Shown in pieces: positions 21,411-29,474 of a stretch of 64,000 bases of DNA. The notes below the pieces were generated by a model. The model ran no database searches and was not told the DNA's origin. It was given only the letters and a program-made list of their open reading frames with translations. This DNA is from Cardiobacterium hominis. GTDB taxonomy: Bacteria; Pseudomonadota; Gammaproteobacteria; Cardiobacteriales; Cardiobacteriaceae. Each line of letters opens with the position of its first letter. Position 1 is the stretch's first letter. The DNA lies in NCBI RefSeq assembly GCF_900637305.1, contig NZ_LR134365.1, forward strand, positions 861,501 through 925,500, in the 5' to 3' direction. The position numbers and the translations under genes were made by a program.

Positions 21411-21612
21411 CAGGGCTTGCCGCCAAGCGAGATAAATACGGGGCTCGTGCCAGGCGAGATAAACACAGGGCTCGTGCCAGGCGAGATAAACGCTGGGTCC
21501 GCCAAGCGGGATAAACGCTGGGTCCGCCAAGCGGGATAAATACTGGACTCGCGCCAAGCGGCGTAAATACTGGGCTCGCCAAGCGACGTAAACACTGGGC
21601 TCGCCAAGCGGG
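21411..21612. repeat. Tandem repeat array, eight 25-28 base units
   Basis: Units start at 21411, 21439, 21466, 21493, 21518, 21543, 21570 and 21595. The consensus is about CTGGGCTCGCCAAGCGGGAT then AAAYA. Units 2 and 3 and units 4 and 5 are the closest pairs; units vary by a GC or GTGC insertion, and the last is partial. There are no unique spacers, so it is not CRISPR. It begins 9 bases after the glgA stop. All units lack a gene; the minus-strand open frames through it (repeating PAWR-like residues) are by-products. Confidence 0.85.
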
Positions 21613-21673
21613 CTGCTGGAAGAGTATTTTTGCCGTACTACGAAGAACACCCACGACAACATAGGAGAATCCC

Positions 21674-22060
21674 ATGAAAATCGACCATATCGCCCTCTAC
21701 ACCGATGACCTGGAACGTGCCCGCGCTTTCTATGAGCGCTATTTCGCGGCCACGGCCAATGACCGCTATCACAACATGAAAACCGGCCTGCAAACCTATT
21801 TCCTGCACTTCCCCGATAGCGATACGCGTCTCGAACTGATGACCCGCCCCCAGCTCACCGACAGCAGCGAGCGTGTCCTGCGTACGGGCTTTATCCATCT
21901 CGCCTTCAGTGTCGGCAGCCGGGAAGCTGTGGATTGCCTGACGGAGACCCTGGTGGCCGCCGGCTATCCCTGCCTGAGCGGGCCACGCACCACCGGCGAC
22001 GGCTACTATGAAAGCGTCGTCACCGATCCGGACGGCAATCTGCTGGAAATCACCGTGTGA
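21674..22060 (+). CDS. VOC-family (glyoxalase I-like) protein
   Basis: A 128-residue single-domain vicinal-oxygen-chelate protein. MKIDHIALYTDDLERARAFY is the usual start, with His5 as a metal ligand. Further candidate ligands are Glu54 (RLELMTRP), His75 (FIHLAFSV) and Glu125 (LLEITV), which is the glyoxalase I-type H/E/H/E set. Glyoxalase I converts the methylglyoxal-glutathione adduct to S-lactoylglutathione, but many VOC proteins of this size act on other substrates (for example fosfomycin or catechols), so only the fold is firm. AGGAG lies 6 bases upstream of the ATG. Confidence 0.8.
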   Translation: MKIDHIALYTDDLERARAFYERYFAATANDRYHNMKTGLQTYFLHFPDSDTRLELMTRPQLTDSSERVLRTGFIHLAFSVGSREAVDCLTETLVAAGYPCLSGPRTTGDGYYESVVTDPDGNLLEITV

Positions 22061-22164
22061 AAAACCGCGCAACCCTGTGGAATCTTTCGTTATGATATTC
22101 AGCAAACCACGCGTAACCCTCACGCGTGGCGCTTTTTCATTCACAGAAAACAGGAGACACCACT

Positions 22165-22436
22165 ATAAAAATTCTTGCGTATGCGCCCACGGTCTTGGCA
22201 GCAGCTTCCTGATGGAGATGAACATCAAGAAGGCGCTTGTCAAACTCGGTATCGAAGCAGAAGTCGGCCATTCCGACCTCTCCATCACCGCCAGCGGTGA
22301 CGCCGACCTCTTCGTGATGGGGGCGGACATCGTTGACAGCTCAAGCATTGACCGCAGCAAGATTATCGTCATCAACAACCTGGTCAGCGCCGATGAATTC
22401 GAGCAAAAACTGGCCGTGTATTTTCATCATGATTAG
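22165..22436 (+). pseudogene. Broken PTS ascorbate-type IIB component (UlaB-like)
   Basis: Reads as a UlaB/SgaB-like phosphocarrier (CAHGLGSSFLMEMNIKKAL, with the phosphocysteine loop CxxGLGSS; ends EFEQKLAVYFHHD) but the 5' end is damaged twice. AGGAGA is followed by ATA AAA ATT CTT GCG where ATG is expected. The frame then lacks one base before the TGC of the active-site cysteine: a normal gene would read MKILAVCAHG. The remaining frame has no good start. From family knowledge the intact protein would receive phosphate from HPr/IIA and pass it to incoming ascorbate. It lies just upstream of a IIC stub interrupted by an IS. Confidence 0.8.
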
Positions 22437-22445
22437 GGGCGCGCC

Positions 22446-22487
22446 ATGAAAGCCATCCTTGATTTCATCGTCGATATCGGCGTATAG
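22446..22487 (+). pseudogene. N-terminal stub of a PTS IIC component (UlaA-like), cut by an IS
   Basis: ATG AAA GCC begins MKAILDFIVDI, matching the first residues of UlaA/SgaT ascorbate permeases. The frame then runs into the IS at about 22477 and stops two codons later. No further IIC sequence is present on the far side of the IS, so the rest has been deleted. Confidence 0.65.
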
Positions 22488-23492
22488 GACAAAAAAGGAG
22501 CCAAGAATCGCTGTAAGCCTTATGCTGCAAGGCTTTAAGCGGGGTCAAAGGCTTTGAACACAAAAAATGCTTTTTCTGCGGCTCAAAGCAGATCAAAAAA
22601 GATGGCTGGCAAAATGGCAAGCAACGATATAAATGCAAGGCTTGCGGCAAACGTTTTGACGGCGGCAAGCGCCTTCAAAACGACGAACTTTGGGCAGCCT
22701 ATAGCGCGGGCAAACAAACGGCTGCGCAGCTCGCCACCCAGTACGGATGCAGCAGCAAGACCATCTACCGCTATCTGCACAAGGCGCACACTACCCGCTG
22801 CCCGAAAAAGCCAACATCATCATGGATACCACATACTTCGGGCGCAGTTTCGGCGTGCTGGTGCTGATGGACAGCATCAGCCAGCAGGCGCTGTCCGTCG
22901 ATGAAGTCAAATACGAAACCAACGCCCTGTATGCCGCGGCGCTGAACGAGCTTCGGGAAAAAGACGTTGAGATACAAAGTATTGTCTGCGACGGGCGAAA
23001 GGGATTACTACAGATGTTTCCCGAGATTCCCGCGCAACTGTGCCAGTTTCACCAGGTCAAAACCGTCAGCCGTTATCTGACACGTAACCCGAAAACGGCG
23101 GCAGGCAAGGCGCTGTGGCGACTGACGCTCACCCTGAAGGACAGCGGCAAGACAGCGTTTCAAGGCGCGCTGCAGGCATGGTTTTGCAGCATGAGGGCTT
23201 CCTCAACGAACGAACGGCCAACGAGGAAAGCGGCAGTTCGCACTACACGCACAAGACGCTGAGAAGCGCGTATTTGAGCCTGAAACGGAACTTGGACTAC
23301 CTGTTTACCTTTGAAGCGTATCCCGTTTTGGGCATGTGCAACACCACCAATTTGCTGGATGGGCGCTTTGCCGACTTACAGCGCAAATTGGGGTGTCATC
23401 ACGGGATGAAAAGAGAGAATAAAGTCAAGTTTATAAAGGATTATTTCGCCATGTCTGACGATGGATAGCTCCTTTTTTGTCCTATACGCCGA
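22477..23492 (+). mobile_element. Decayed IS256-type (Zn-binding variant) insertion sequence
   Basis: About 1016 bases with perfect 25-26 base inverted ends: TCGGCGTATAGGACAAAAAA then GGAGC on the left, and the complement at 23467-23492. The transposase inside is split over three frames. No direct repeat is visible outside the ends, which fits the loss of the downstream target sequence. It is inserted in the PTS IIC gene. Confidence 0.75.
22517..23468 (+). pseudogene. Transposase with N-terminal zinc ribbon, two frameshifts
   Basis: Frame 1 encodes a zinc ribbon (KCFFCGSKQIKKDGW ... YKCKACGKRF) and a helix-turn-helix (AAQLATQYGCSSKTIYRYL). Around 22790 the reading frame shifts to NIIMDTTYFGRSFGVLVL ... 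DGRKGLLQMF ... CQFHQVKTVSRYLT. Near 23185 it shifts again to FLNERTANE ... NTTNLLDGRFADLQRKLGCHH ... KFIKDYF. Together they make one complete IS256-like, variant zinc-binding transposase, with the first Asp in IMDTTY and second in VCDGRKG; it cannot be made without two frame changes, so it is probably dead. Confidence 0.75.
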
Positions 23493-23637
23493 AGATTGCT
23501 ATACACGCGGAGTGCCATATGGCGCGCGTCATCATCGCGATAGCCTCTTGTTCTCCCTTGACCTGAATAAAACCCGTACCAATGCCGTCGTGATTATAAT
23601 GCCCGCCTATTTTCGCCCGCCTCAAGGAGGAACCCGC

Positions 23638-24984
23638 ATGAATCCCTTTAGCATGGTCGCCATCGTGCTGACCATTACCGCCATTTTCGCCGTCATCAAC
23701 GACCGCATCATCAAGCTGCACCGCACCATCGGCGTGATGCTGATTGCGCTCGTCATGTCGCTGTGCATCATCGCCGCCAAGCAGCTGGGCTTTATCCAGG
23801 ATGATGTGATGACCGAGCTTATCGGCCGCTTCAATTTCGGCGAAACGCTGATTCAGGGCATGCTCGGCGCGCTGCTTTTTGGCGATGCCATCAACCTGCG
23901 CTATGAGGACATGCGGCCGCGCCTCGTGGTCATCAGCGTGCTGGCGGTGGTTGGCGTCATCATCTCCACCTTCATCGTCGGCTATCTCGTCTATTTCGCC
24001 GCAAGCGCGCTGCACATTCACCTGCCGCTGGTGTGGTGTCTCACGTTTGGCGCGGTCGTCTCGCCCACCGACCCGATTGCGGTGATTGCCATCCTGCGCT
24101 CCATCGGTGTTTCCAAAGGTCTGGACATGGACGTCTGCGGCGAGTCGCTGTTTAACGACGGCATCGGCCTCGTCGCCTTCACCTTCTTTTTCTCGCTGGC
24201 GATGAGCGGGGAGACGATGGGCGCGCTGGAAGTCTCGACCTTCTTCGCCCGCACCGTCTTCGGCGGCATCCTCCTCGGCGCCGCCTACGGCTATCTGGTC
24301 TGCAAACTCATCGGCCTCGTTGATGATGAGCACATCGAAATCATGCTGTCGCTGGCGCTCGTCTTTGGCTGCTTCCAGCTCGCCGAACATTTCGGCGTCT
24401 CGCCCGCCATTGCCATCGTCGTCGTCGGCCTCGTCTTTGCCAACATGAGCGAAAAGGTGATGACCCCCGCCGGCCGCGTTTCCATGTACACCTTCTGGGG
24501 GGTGATTGGCGAGGTGCTGAACACCATGCTGTTCGTCCTCGTCGGCATCCTCATCCTGATTCTGCCGGTGAGCGGCTCGCAAACCGCGCTCGCCATCGCC
24601 GCCATCATCATCGGCCTCTTTGGCCGATGGGTGAGCGTGTTGCTGCCGGTCAGCGTGCTGAAAAAGTGGTACTACTTCTCGCCGCGTTCGGTGCGCATCC
24701 TCACCTGGGGCGGGCTGCGCGGTGGCCTGTCCATCGCCATGGCACTGTCGCTGCCGGAAAGCGTGCCTTACCGCGGCATCATCCTGCTGATGACTTATGC
24801 CATCGTCGTCTTCTCCATCCTCGTGCAGGGCATGACTATCGGCAAAGTCGCCGGCCACCGCACCACCCGCGGCAATGAATACAACGACCCGCGTCTGGAT
24901 GAGTCGCGCGAGGAAAAAACGCTGCCGAGCGTCATTGAGCGCTTCTTGAGCCGCGCCAGCCGCGATACGGCGAACAAGAAATGA
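23638..24984 (+). CDS. CPA1-family sodium/proton antiporter
   Basis: A 448-residue inner-membrane protein with about 12 hydrophobic helices. The conserved CPA1 blocks are present: FGAVVSPTDPIAV (discontinuous helix 4), GESLFNDGIGLVAF (the ND motif for ion binding), and ILTWGGLRGGLSIAMALSLP (conserved Arg helix). It exchanges Na+ or K+ for protons and supports pH and salt homeostasis alongside NhaA further on. The start at 23638 is chosen because AAGGAGG lies 7 bases upstream; the long frame beginning at 23461 starts inside the neighbouring IS. TATAAT at 23595 is a likely -10 element, but I see no matching -35. Confidence 0.9.
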   Translation: MNPFSMVAIVLTITAIFAVINDRIIKLHRTIGVMLIALVMSLCIIAAKQLGFIQDDVMTELIGRFNFGETLIQGMLGALLFGDAINLRYEDMRPRLVVISVLAVVGVIISTFIVGYLVYFAASALHIHLPLVWCLTFGAVVSPTDPIAVIAILRSIGVSKGLDMDVCGESLFNDGIGLVAFTFFFSLAMSGETMGALEVSTFFARTVFGGILLGAAYGYLVCKLIGLVDDEHIEIMLSLALVFGCFQLAEHFGVSPAIAIVVVGLVFANMSEKVMTPAGRVSMYTFWGVIGEVLNTMLFVLVGILILILPVSGSQTALAIAAIIIGLFGRWVSVLLPVSVLKKWYYFSPRSVRILTWGGLRGGLSIAMALSLPESVPYRGIILLMTYAIVVFSILVQGMTIGKVAGHRTTRGNEYNDPRLDESREEKTLPSVIERFLSRASRDTANKK

Positions 24985-25000
24985 GCCGACGGAAAGCGCA

Positions 25001-25028
25001 AAAAATCCCCGCATCAGTGGGGATTTTT
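25001..25028. terminator. Bidirectional terminator, antiporter / dsbC-like
   Basis: AAAAATCCCC and GGGGATTTTT pair around GCATCAGT, giving a U-run on either strand, between converging genes. Confidence 0.9.
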
Positions 25029-25069
25029 ATTTGGCGTGTGGACTGGCGATAGCGCGATGCGCCTCGCCC

Positions 25070-26209
25070 TTACTGCGGGCGCAGCACTTGCACCGCAGGC
25101 GGTTTGTTGTCGCCGCCGGGTGCGGCTGGGGTTTCTGTCGCGGGTGCGGCAGGCGCTTCGCTTGCAGGCGGTTGCGGGGGCTGACTGGCATCCAGCGGCG
25201 CGGTTTTTTCGCTGTCGCTGACATCCACCGCGCTGTCGGTCGGCGCGGGGTCGCTGTCGTTTGTGTCGCTGGCGGGCGTGGCGTTGTCCGGTGCGGCGGC
25301 AGGGGTGTCGTCGCTTTTGCTTTCTGTTTTGTCGCCGTCGGTTTTGGCGGCTTGATGCATGGTGATCCAGCGGTCCAGTTCGTCGCTGTCGGCGGCCAGG
25401 ACGCGGGTTTCTTCGCCGTCCGGGAAGAACAGCACCGGCAGTTCGGCACGGTCGGCGCTGCTGCCGGTTTCTTCGCGGATGCGGCGCAGTTTGTCGGCGG
25501 CTGCCGTGGCGCAGGCCTCGTCCGGTTTGTCTTCGCTGGCAAGGCCGTAGAGGAGGTAGTCGCGCAGGGCTTCGTTCGGGTTATGGTGGCAGGTGATGGC
25601 GATGGCGCGCTGGGTGCTGCTGTCGTCGTGGGTGTAGAGGTAGCGGTAGAGGGTGACGTCGCTGATGCTGCCGATTTGTTCTTCGAGGGTTTTGCACATG
25701 CTGCAATCGGGCGCGGTCATGAGCCACAGGCGGCGGTTGCCGTCGCCTTTGATTTCTTTCAGGGCGAGTTCGGTGGCAGGTGCGGCAAATTGGCCGTCGC
25801 CTGCTTTTTTACCGGGTTTGGCAGGCGGGTCGTCGGCGCTTTTTGCGGTGGGTGCGGGGTCGGCGGTGTTGGCGAGGCCTTTGGCGGCGGCAAGCGCGTC
25901 GCGGCGTTCGCGGCTGATGTTGAGCGCATCCGGCACGGCGATGATGTCCGCCTGGAAGATGTAGCCGCCGTCTTTGCTGACGTAGAGGATTTCGTTGTTG
26001 CCTCCTTTGAAGCTGATTTCGTAGATGTCGCTGGAGAAGGGGACGGTGGCGATGGCGTCGATGTATTCGACCATCGCGGCGGTGTTGCGCCCGTTTTTCA
26101 GCGCGGCGAGCAGCGCTTCTTGTACGTCTTCCGGTGGCGGCGCGGGCTGGAAGTCGGCGGCGGTGGCGAAATGGCTGGCGAGGAGGATGAGTAGGGTGAG
26201 TTTTTTCAT
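25070..26209 (-). CDS. DsbC-like periplasmic thiol:disulfide isomerase with low-complexity tail
   Basis: A 379-residue protein. Signal peptide (residues 1-18, ending ATA-ADF), a small N-terminal domain resembling the DsbC dimerisation domain (FSSDIYEISFKGGNNEILYVSKDGGYIF), a Pro/Ala/Lys linker (about 112-143), a thioredoxin-fold domain with active site Cys169-Ser-Met-Cys172 (LMTAPDCSMCKTLEE) and a second Cys pair (AITCHHNP, DEACAT), then about 90 residues rich in Pro, Ala, Thr, Asp and Ser. DsbC isomerises wrongly formed disulfides. CSMC differs from the CGYC of E. coli DsbC, and the tail is unusual. The start at 26209 is where the signal peptide begins. It ends a purD-can-dsbC unit, 4 bases after can. 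Confidence 0.75.
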   Translation of the reverse strand: MKKLTLLILLASHFATAADFQPAPPPEDVQEALLAALKNGRNTAAMVEYIDAIATVPFSSDIYEISFKGGNNEILYVSKDGGYIFQADIIAVPDALNISRERRDALAAAKGLANTADPAPTAKSADDPPAKPGKKAGDGQFAAPATELALKEIKGDGNRRLWLMTAPDCSMCKTLEEQIGSISDVTLYRYLYTHDDSSTQRAIAITCHHNPNEALRDYLLYGLASEDKPDEACATAAADKLRRIREETGSSADRAELPVLFFPDGEETRVLAADSDELDRWITMHQAAKTDGDKTESKSDDTPAAAPDNATPASDTNDSDPAPTDSAVDVSDSEKTAPLDASQPPQPPASEAPAAPATETPAAPGGDNKPPAVQVLRPQ

Positions 26210-26213
26210 GGGT

Positions 26214-26849
26214 TTAGTGCTTGAAGCGGTAGATTTCTTCCAGGGATTCGTTGCTGTCCACCGAGCAGTTGAGGTCGCGCAGGCGGCCGTCATGCACGCT
26301 GTAGATGAGGCCATGCACAAAGAGCTGCTGTCCGCGCGCCCAGGCGCGTTGCACTTCGTTGGACTTGCAGACGTTTTTCACTTGTTCGATGACGTTTAAT
26401 TCGCACAGGCGGTCAATCTTGCCCTGTTCGTCAGCAAGGGCGAAGTTGGCGCGGTTGCCGTTGTAGATGTCCTTGATGCTGCTCAGCCAGTTGTTGAGCA
26501 TGCCGTAGTCTTTCATCGAGAGCGCCGCCTTGACCGCGCCGCAGTCGTAATGGCCGCCGACGATGATGTCGCTGACTTGCAGCTCGTCCACCGCGTACTG
26601 GATGACGCTGTGGCAGTTGATGTCCATTGCGTGCACGATGTTGCCGACGTTCCTGTGCACGAAGACTTCGCCCGGCAGCAGCCCCATCACCTGGTTTGCC
26701 GGAATGCGGCTGTCCGAGCAGCCAATCCAGAGGTAGGCGGGGTTTTGCTGCGCCGCCAGTTCGTCGAAGATGCCGGGGTTGTCACGCCCGAATTTTTCCG
26801 CCCAGCGCGCGTTGGCGGCGAGCAGTGATGCGATGTGCTGTTTTTTCAT
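26214..26849 (-). CDS. can: Beta-class carbonic anhydrase
   Basis: A 211-residue zinc enzyme that interconverts CO2 and bicarbonate. Zinc ligands Cys44, His100 and Cys103 (WIGCSDSR, GGHYDCGAVKAAL) and the Asp46-Arg48 dyad are all present. Bicarbonate feeds purine, pyrimidine and fatty-acid synthesis, which fits its overlap with purD (ATGA, 4 bases). Close in length to E. coli Can (220). Confidence 0.95.
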   Translation of the reverse strand: MKKQHIASLLAANARWAEKFGRDNPGIFDELAAQQNPAYLWIGCSDSRIPANQVMGLLPGEVFVHRNVGNIVHAMDINCHSVIQYAVDELQVSDIIVGGHYDCGAVKAALSMKDYGMLNNWLSSIKDIYNGNRANFALADEQGKIDRLCELNVIEQVKNVCKSNEVQRAWARGQQLFVHGLIYSVHDGRLRDLNCSVDSNESLEEIYRFKH

Positions 26850-28099
26850 AGGCCGATGTCGCGGCGGTAGGTGATGCCGTCAAACTGCACCTGCGCGATG
26901 GCATCGTAGGCTTTCTGCCGCGCCGCTTCCGCGGTGGGCGCGACGCCGACGCAGTTCAGCACGCGGCCGCCGCTGGTCAGCATTTCGCCGCAGTCCTGCC
27001 TGGCGCCAGCGATGAAGATCTGCGCGTAGAAGCGCGCGCGTTCGAGGTTGGCAATCGGCAGACCCGTGCGAAATTCGCCCGGATAACCGGCAGAGGCGGC
27101 GACGACGCAGCAGGCGTGCGCGTCTTGCCAGCGGAAGACGCTATCATCCAGGCGGCGCTCAAGCGCGGCCTGCACCGCATCGAGCAGTTCGTTCTCAAGC
27201 AGCGGCAGCACCGCCTGCGTTTCCGGGTCGCCGAAGCGCATGTTGTATTCCAAGAGATAGACGCCGCGCGCGTTCACCATCAGCCCGAAGAAAATCACGC
27301 CGGCAAAATCCATGCCTTCGGCGATGATGCCCTTGAGCGTCGGCTCCAGAATGTCGCGGCGGAAGGCGGCCATTTCGGCATCGCCAAAGCGCGGATGCGG
27401 CGCGATGACGCCCATGCCGCCGGTATTCTCGCCGGTGTTGCCCTCGCCGATGGTCTTGTGGTCGCGCGCGCTGACGAGCGGCACGATGTGGCGGCTGTCG
27501 CAGAAAGACAGCAGCGAGCATTCATAGCCTTCGAGAAATTCCTCAATGACGACTTCATTGCCCGCATCGCCAAAGCGGCGCGTCTCCATCATCGCGCGCA
27601 CCGCCGCTTCCGCCTCGGCGCGGTTCTGACAAATCACCACGCCCTTGCCCGCGGCAAGTCCGCTCGCCTTGACCACCGTCGGATAAGCGCAGTCCTGCAC
27701 ATAGGCGAGCGCGGCATCGAGTTCGCGAAAACTGGCGTAGGCGGCGGTTTTCACGCCATATTTCTGCATAAAATCCTTGGCGAAACGCTTGCTGCCTTCC
27801 AGCTGCGCCGCCTGACGGTTTGGGCCGAAAATGGCGAGCCCTGCCGCCTGGAAAACATCAACAATCCCCTCGACCAACAGCGCCTCTGCGCCGACAAAAG
27901 TCAGGCCGACGTTCTCTTTCTGCGCAAACGCCAGCAAATCGGCAACGCGCGTCAGCGGAATATTGCGCACCCGCTGCATCGCCGCCGTACCCGCATTGCC
28001 GGGGGCGACAAAAATCTGCCCGACGCGGGCATCTTGGGCGAATTTCCAGGCGAGTGCGTGCTCACGCCCGCCTGCGCCAATAATCAAAATATTCAGCAT
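26846..28099 (-). CDS. purD: Phosphoribosylamine-glycine ligase
   Basis: A 417-residue ATP-grasp enzyme that forms glycinamide ribonucleotide, step two of purine synthesis. MLNILIIGAGGREHALAWK is the conserved N-terminus; FMQKYGVKTA, VVKASGLAAGKGVVI (ATP-binding), GYECSLLSFCD, and EYNMRFGDPETQAVLP (metal-binding) follow. The start at 28099 is preferred to the extension from 28171 because AGAGG lies 6 bases upstream and homology begins there. A TATAAT on the minus strand at 28268-28263 may be its -10 element, about 160 bases away. The gap to purN contains a GC-rich palindrome. Confidence 0.96.
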   Translation of the reverse strand: MLNILIIGAGGREHALAWKFAQDARVGQIFVAPGNAGTAAMQRVRNIPLTRVADLLAFAQKENVGLTFVGAEALLVEGIVDVFQAAGLAIFGPNRQAAQLEGSKRFAKDFMQKYGVKTAAYASFRELDAALAYVQDCAYPTVVKASGLAAGKGVVICQNRAEAEAAVRAMMETRRFGDAGNEVVIEEFLEGYECSLLSFCDSRHIVPLVSARDHKTIGEGNTGENTGGMGVIAPHPRFGDAEMAAFRRDILEPTLKGIIAEGMDFAGVIFFGLMVNARGVYLLEYNMRFGDPETQAVLPLLENELLDAVQAALERRLDDSVFRWQDAHACCVVAASAGYPGEFRTGLPIANLERARFYAQIFIAGARQDCGEMLTSGGRVLNCVGVAPTAEAARQKAYDAIAQVQFDGITYRRDIGL

Positions 28100-28177
28100 G
28101 TTATCCTCTTTTTGTATTGTTAAACGTGCATTGCGTACATTTCGCTTGTCGGGAACGGCAAGCCCGAACAATCGCAG

Positions 28178-28213
28178 CTCTGCCCCCTCCCCCTGTGGGG
28201 GAGGGGTGGGGTG
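28178..28213. repeat. GC-rich inverted repeat (CCCCTCCC family) in purD leader
   Basis: CCCCCTCCCCCTG and GGGGGAGGGGTGGGG form a hairpin with no T-run. It is transcribed as part of the purN-purD intergenic region (28100-28263). Confidence 0.6.
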
Positions 28214-28263
28214 TTAGAAGGATTGTCGTGCGGCCCGTTCCTTAAAGGATACGAAGCGCCGCA

Positions 28264-28836
28264 TTATAACGAATCGCCATCCAGCAAACGCGCCACCGTC
28301 GTCACCAGCAAACGATGCTCCTCCGGCGCAATCCGCGCCTGCAAGGTCTGCGGCGTGTCATCCGCCAGCACCGGCACCTGCGCCTGGGCAATCACCGCGC
28401 CGCTGTCAATCCCCGTATCGACCCAATGCACCGAGCAGCCGCTCTCGCGCTCGCCCGCAGCCAGCACCGCCTGATGCACGCGCAGGCCGTACATCCCCGC
28501 GCCGCCAAACTTCGGCAACAGCGACGGATGCAAATTCACCATTCTGTGCGGAAAACGCGCCACCAGCGCTGGCGGAATAATGCTCAAAAAACCGGCAAGC
28601 ACCACCAAATCACAATCCGGTACCGCCGCATCAAGCGCCGCGGCAAAGTCCGCCGTCTTGCGATTGAGCAACACAAACGGCACGCCCGCCGCCTCGGCAT
28701 GCTGCCTGCCCGCGCAGTCGCGGTCGGCAATCACCGCTTTTACCTGCGCGCGAATCTCGCCGCGCGCGACCGCATCGAGCAGCGCTTTCAAATTGCTGCC
28801 GCTGCCGGAAATCAACACCACCAAAGATTTCATCAA
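28264..28836 (-). CDS. purN: Phosphoribosylglycinamide formyltransferase
   Basis: A 190-residue enzyme that transfers formyl from 10-formyl-tetrahydrofolate to GAR, step three of purine synthesis. VVLISGSGSNLKALLDA is the nucleotide-binding start; DLVVLAGFLSIIPP, HPSLLPKFGGAGMYG (catalytic His) and GCSVHWVDTGIDSGAVIAQ (catalytic Asp) are present. It overlaps the YcxB-like gene upstream by 4 bases (ATGA). Confidence 0.95.
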   Translation of the reverse strand: MMKSLVVLISGSGSNLKALLDAVARGEIRAQVKAVIADRDCAGRQHAEAAGVPFVLLNRKTADFAAALDAAVPDCDLVVLAGFLSIIPPALVARFPHRMVNLHPSLLPKFGGAGMYGLRVHQAVLAAGERESGCSVHWVDTGIDSGAVIAQAQVPVLADDTPQTLQARIAPEEHRLLVTTVARLLDGDSL

Positions 28837-29474
28837 GACTGCTCCTTGAATTGCAAAGCCTGCTGGAAAAAAGCCGCCGCCGCCGCATGATCCGCAAAGC
28901 GGTCAAGCGGAATAAAATAAGCGGCATTGCGGTTTACATAAAACAACAAAAACTCCTTGTCCAAAATCACGCGCGACACCGCCGGCCAAAAATAAAACAA
29001 GCGTGTGCGCCCCGCTTCCTCCATAAGCAAACCCTCGGCAGAAACAGACAATACAAATTGTCGCCCATCCAGCGGATCGAATAGCGCCCGCAGCGTCAGA
29101 GAATAATTCCAGCGCAAATAAAAAATCACCAGCAACAAAAGTCCTGTCAGCCAATAATTCAAATGCTGTAGCCTGCCAGCCATCGCATCCGTATTGCCAA
29201 GCCAGATATCTCGCCCCCATTCCGGCAGCGTTTCGTCCGTTTGCCCGCTTTCCTGAAACAGCTCATAGCCGTCCCACAAAAAGTCGGTCACGCGGCGCAC
29301 GTTTTCACTGAAGCCATAAAACAGTGCGGCAAAAATCACGACAAATAATAAAGTCGCCAACCAATAACGCCGCTTCAAATCCGGCGCACGATAGCGCCAC
29401 ATCCGCCGCCCTGCACGGCGCTGTTCGCGCGACGACAGCGAAAAAGAAACCTGCAAAGTATCACTATTGTGCAT
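28833..29474 (-). CDS. YcxB-like membrane protein (paralogue 2)
   Basis: A 213-residue protein with two membrane segments (about residues 38-57 and 110-125) in the N-terminal half and a soluble C-terminal half. The C-terminal pattern (VLSVSAEGLLMEEAGRTRLFYFWPAVSRVILDKEFLLFYVNRNAAYFIPLDRF) is the YcxB-like domain, a PH-like beta fold of unknown role. It is a diverged paralogue of the next gene upstream, which it overlaps by 11 bases, and precedes purN with a 4-base overlap. Nothing points to a link with purine synthesis beyond position. Confidence 0.6.
   Translation of the reverse strand: MHNSDTLQVSFSLSSREQRRAGRRMWRYRAPDLKRRYWLATLLFVVIFAALFYGFSENVRRVTDFLWDGYELFQESGQTDETLPEWGRDIWLGNTDAMAGRLQHLNYWLTGLLLLVIFYLRWNYSLTLRALFDPLDGRQFVLSVSAEGLLMEEAGRTRLFYFWPAVSRVILDKEFLLFYVNRNAAYFIPLDRFADHAAAAAFFQQALQFKEQS

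Noticed and set aside
21411-21612. CRISPR array after glgA
   Set aside because: Units are adjacent with no unique spacers, vary in sequence and length, and no cas genes are near.
21262-21675. Minus-strand repeat proteins (PAWR-like repeats)
   Set aside because: Three overlapping frames read through the tandem DNA array; units of 25 and 27-28 bases break the frame period, so protein-level selection is unlikely.
22008-22163. In-frame extension of the IIB fragment back into the VOC gene
   Set aside because: It overlaps the VOC gene out of frame and lacks a start signal; the damaged ATA start explains the reading better.
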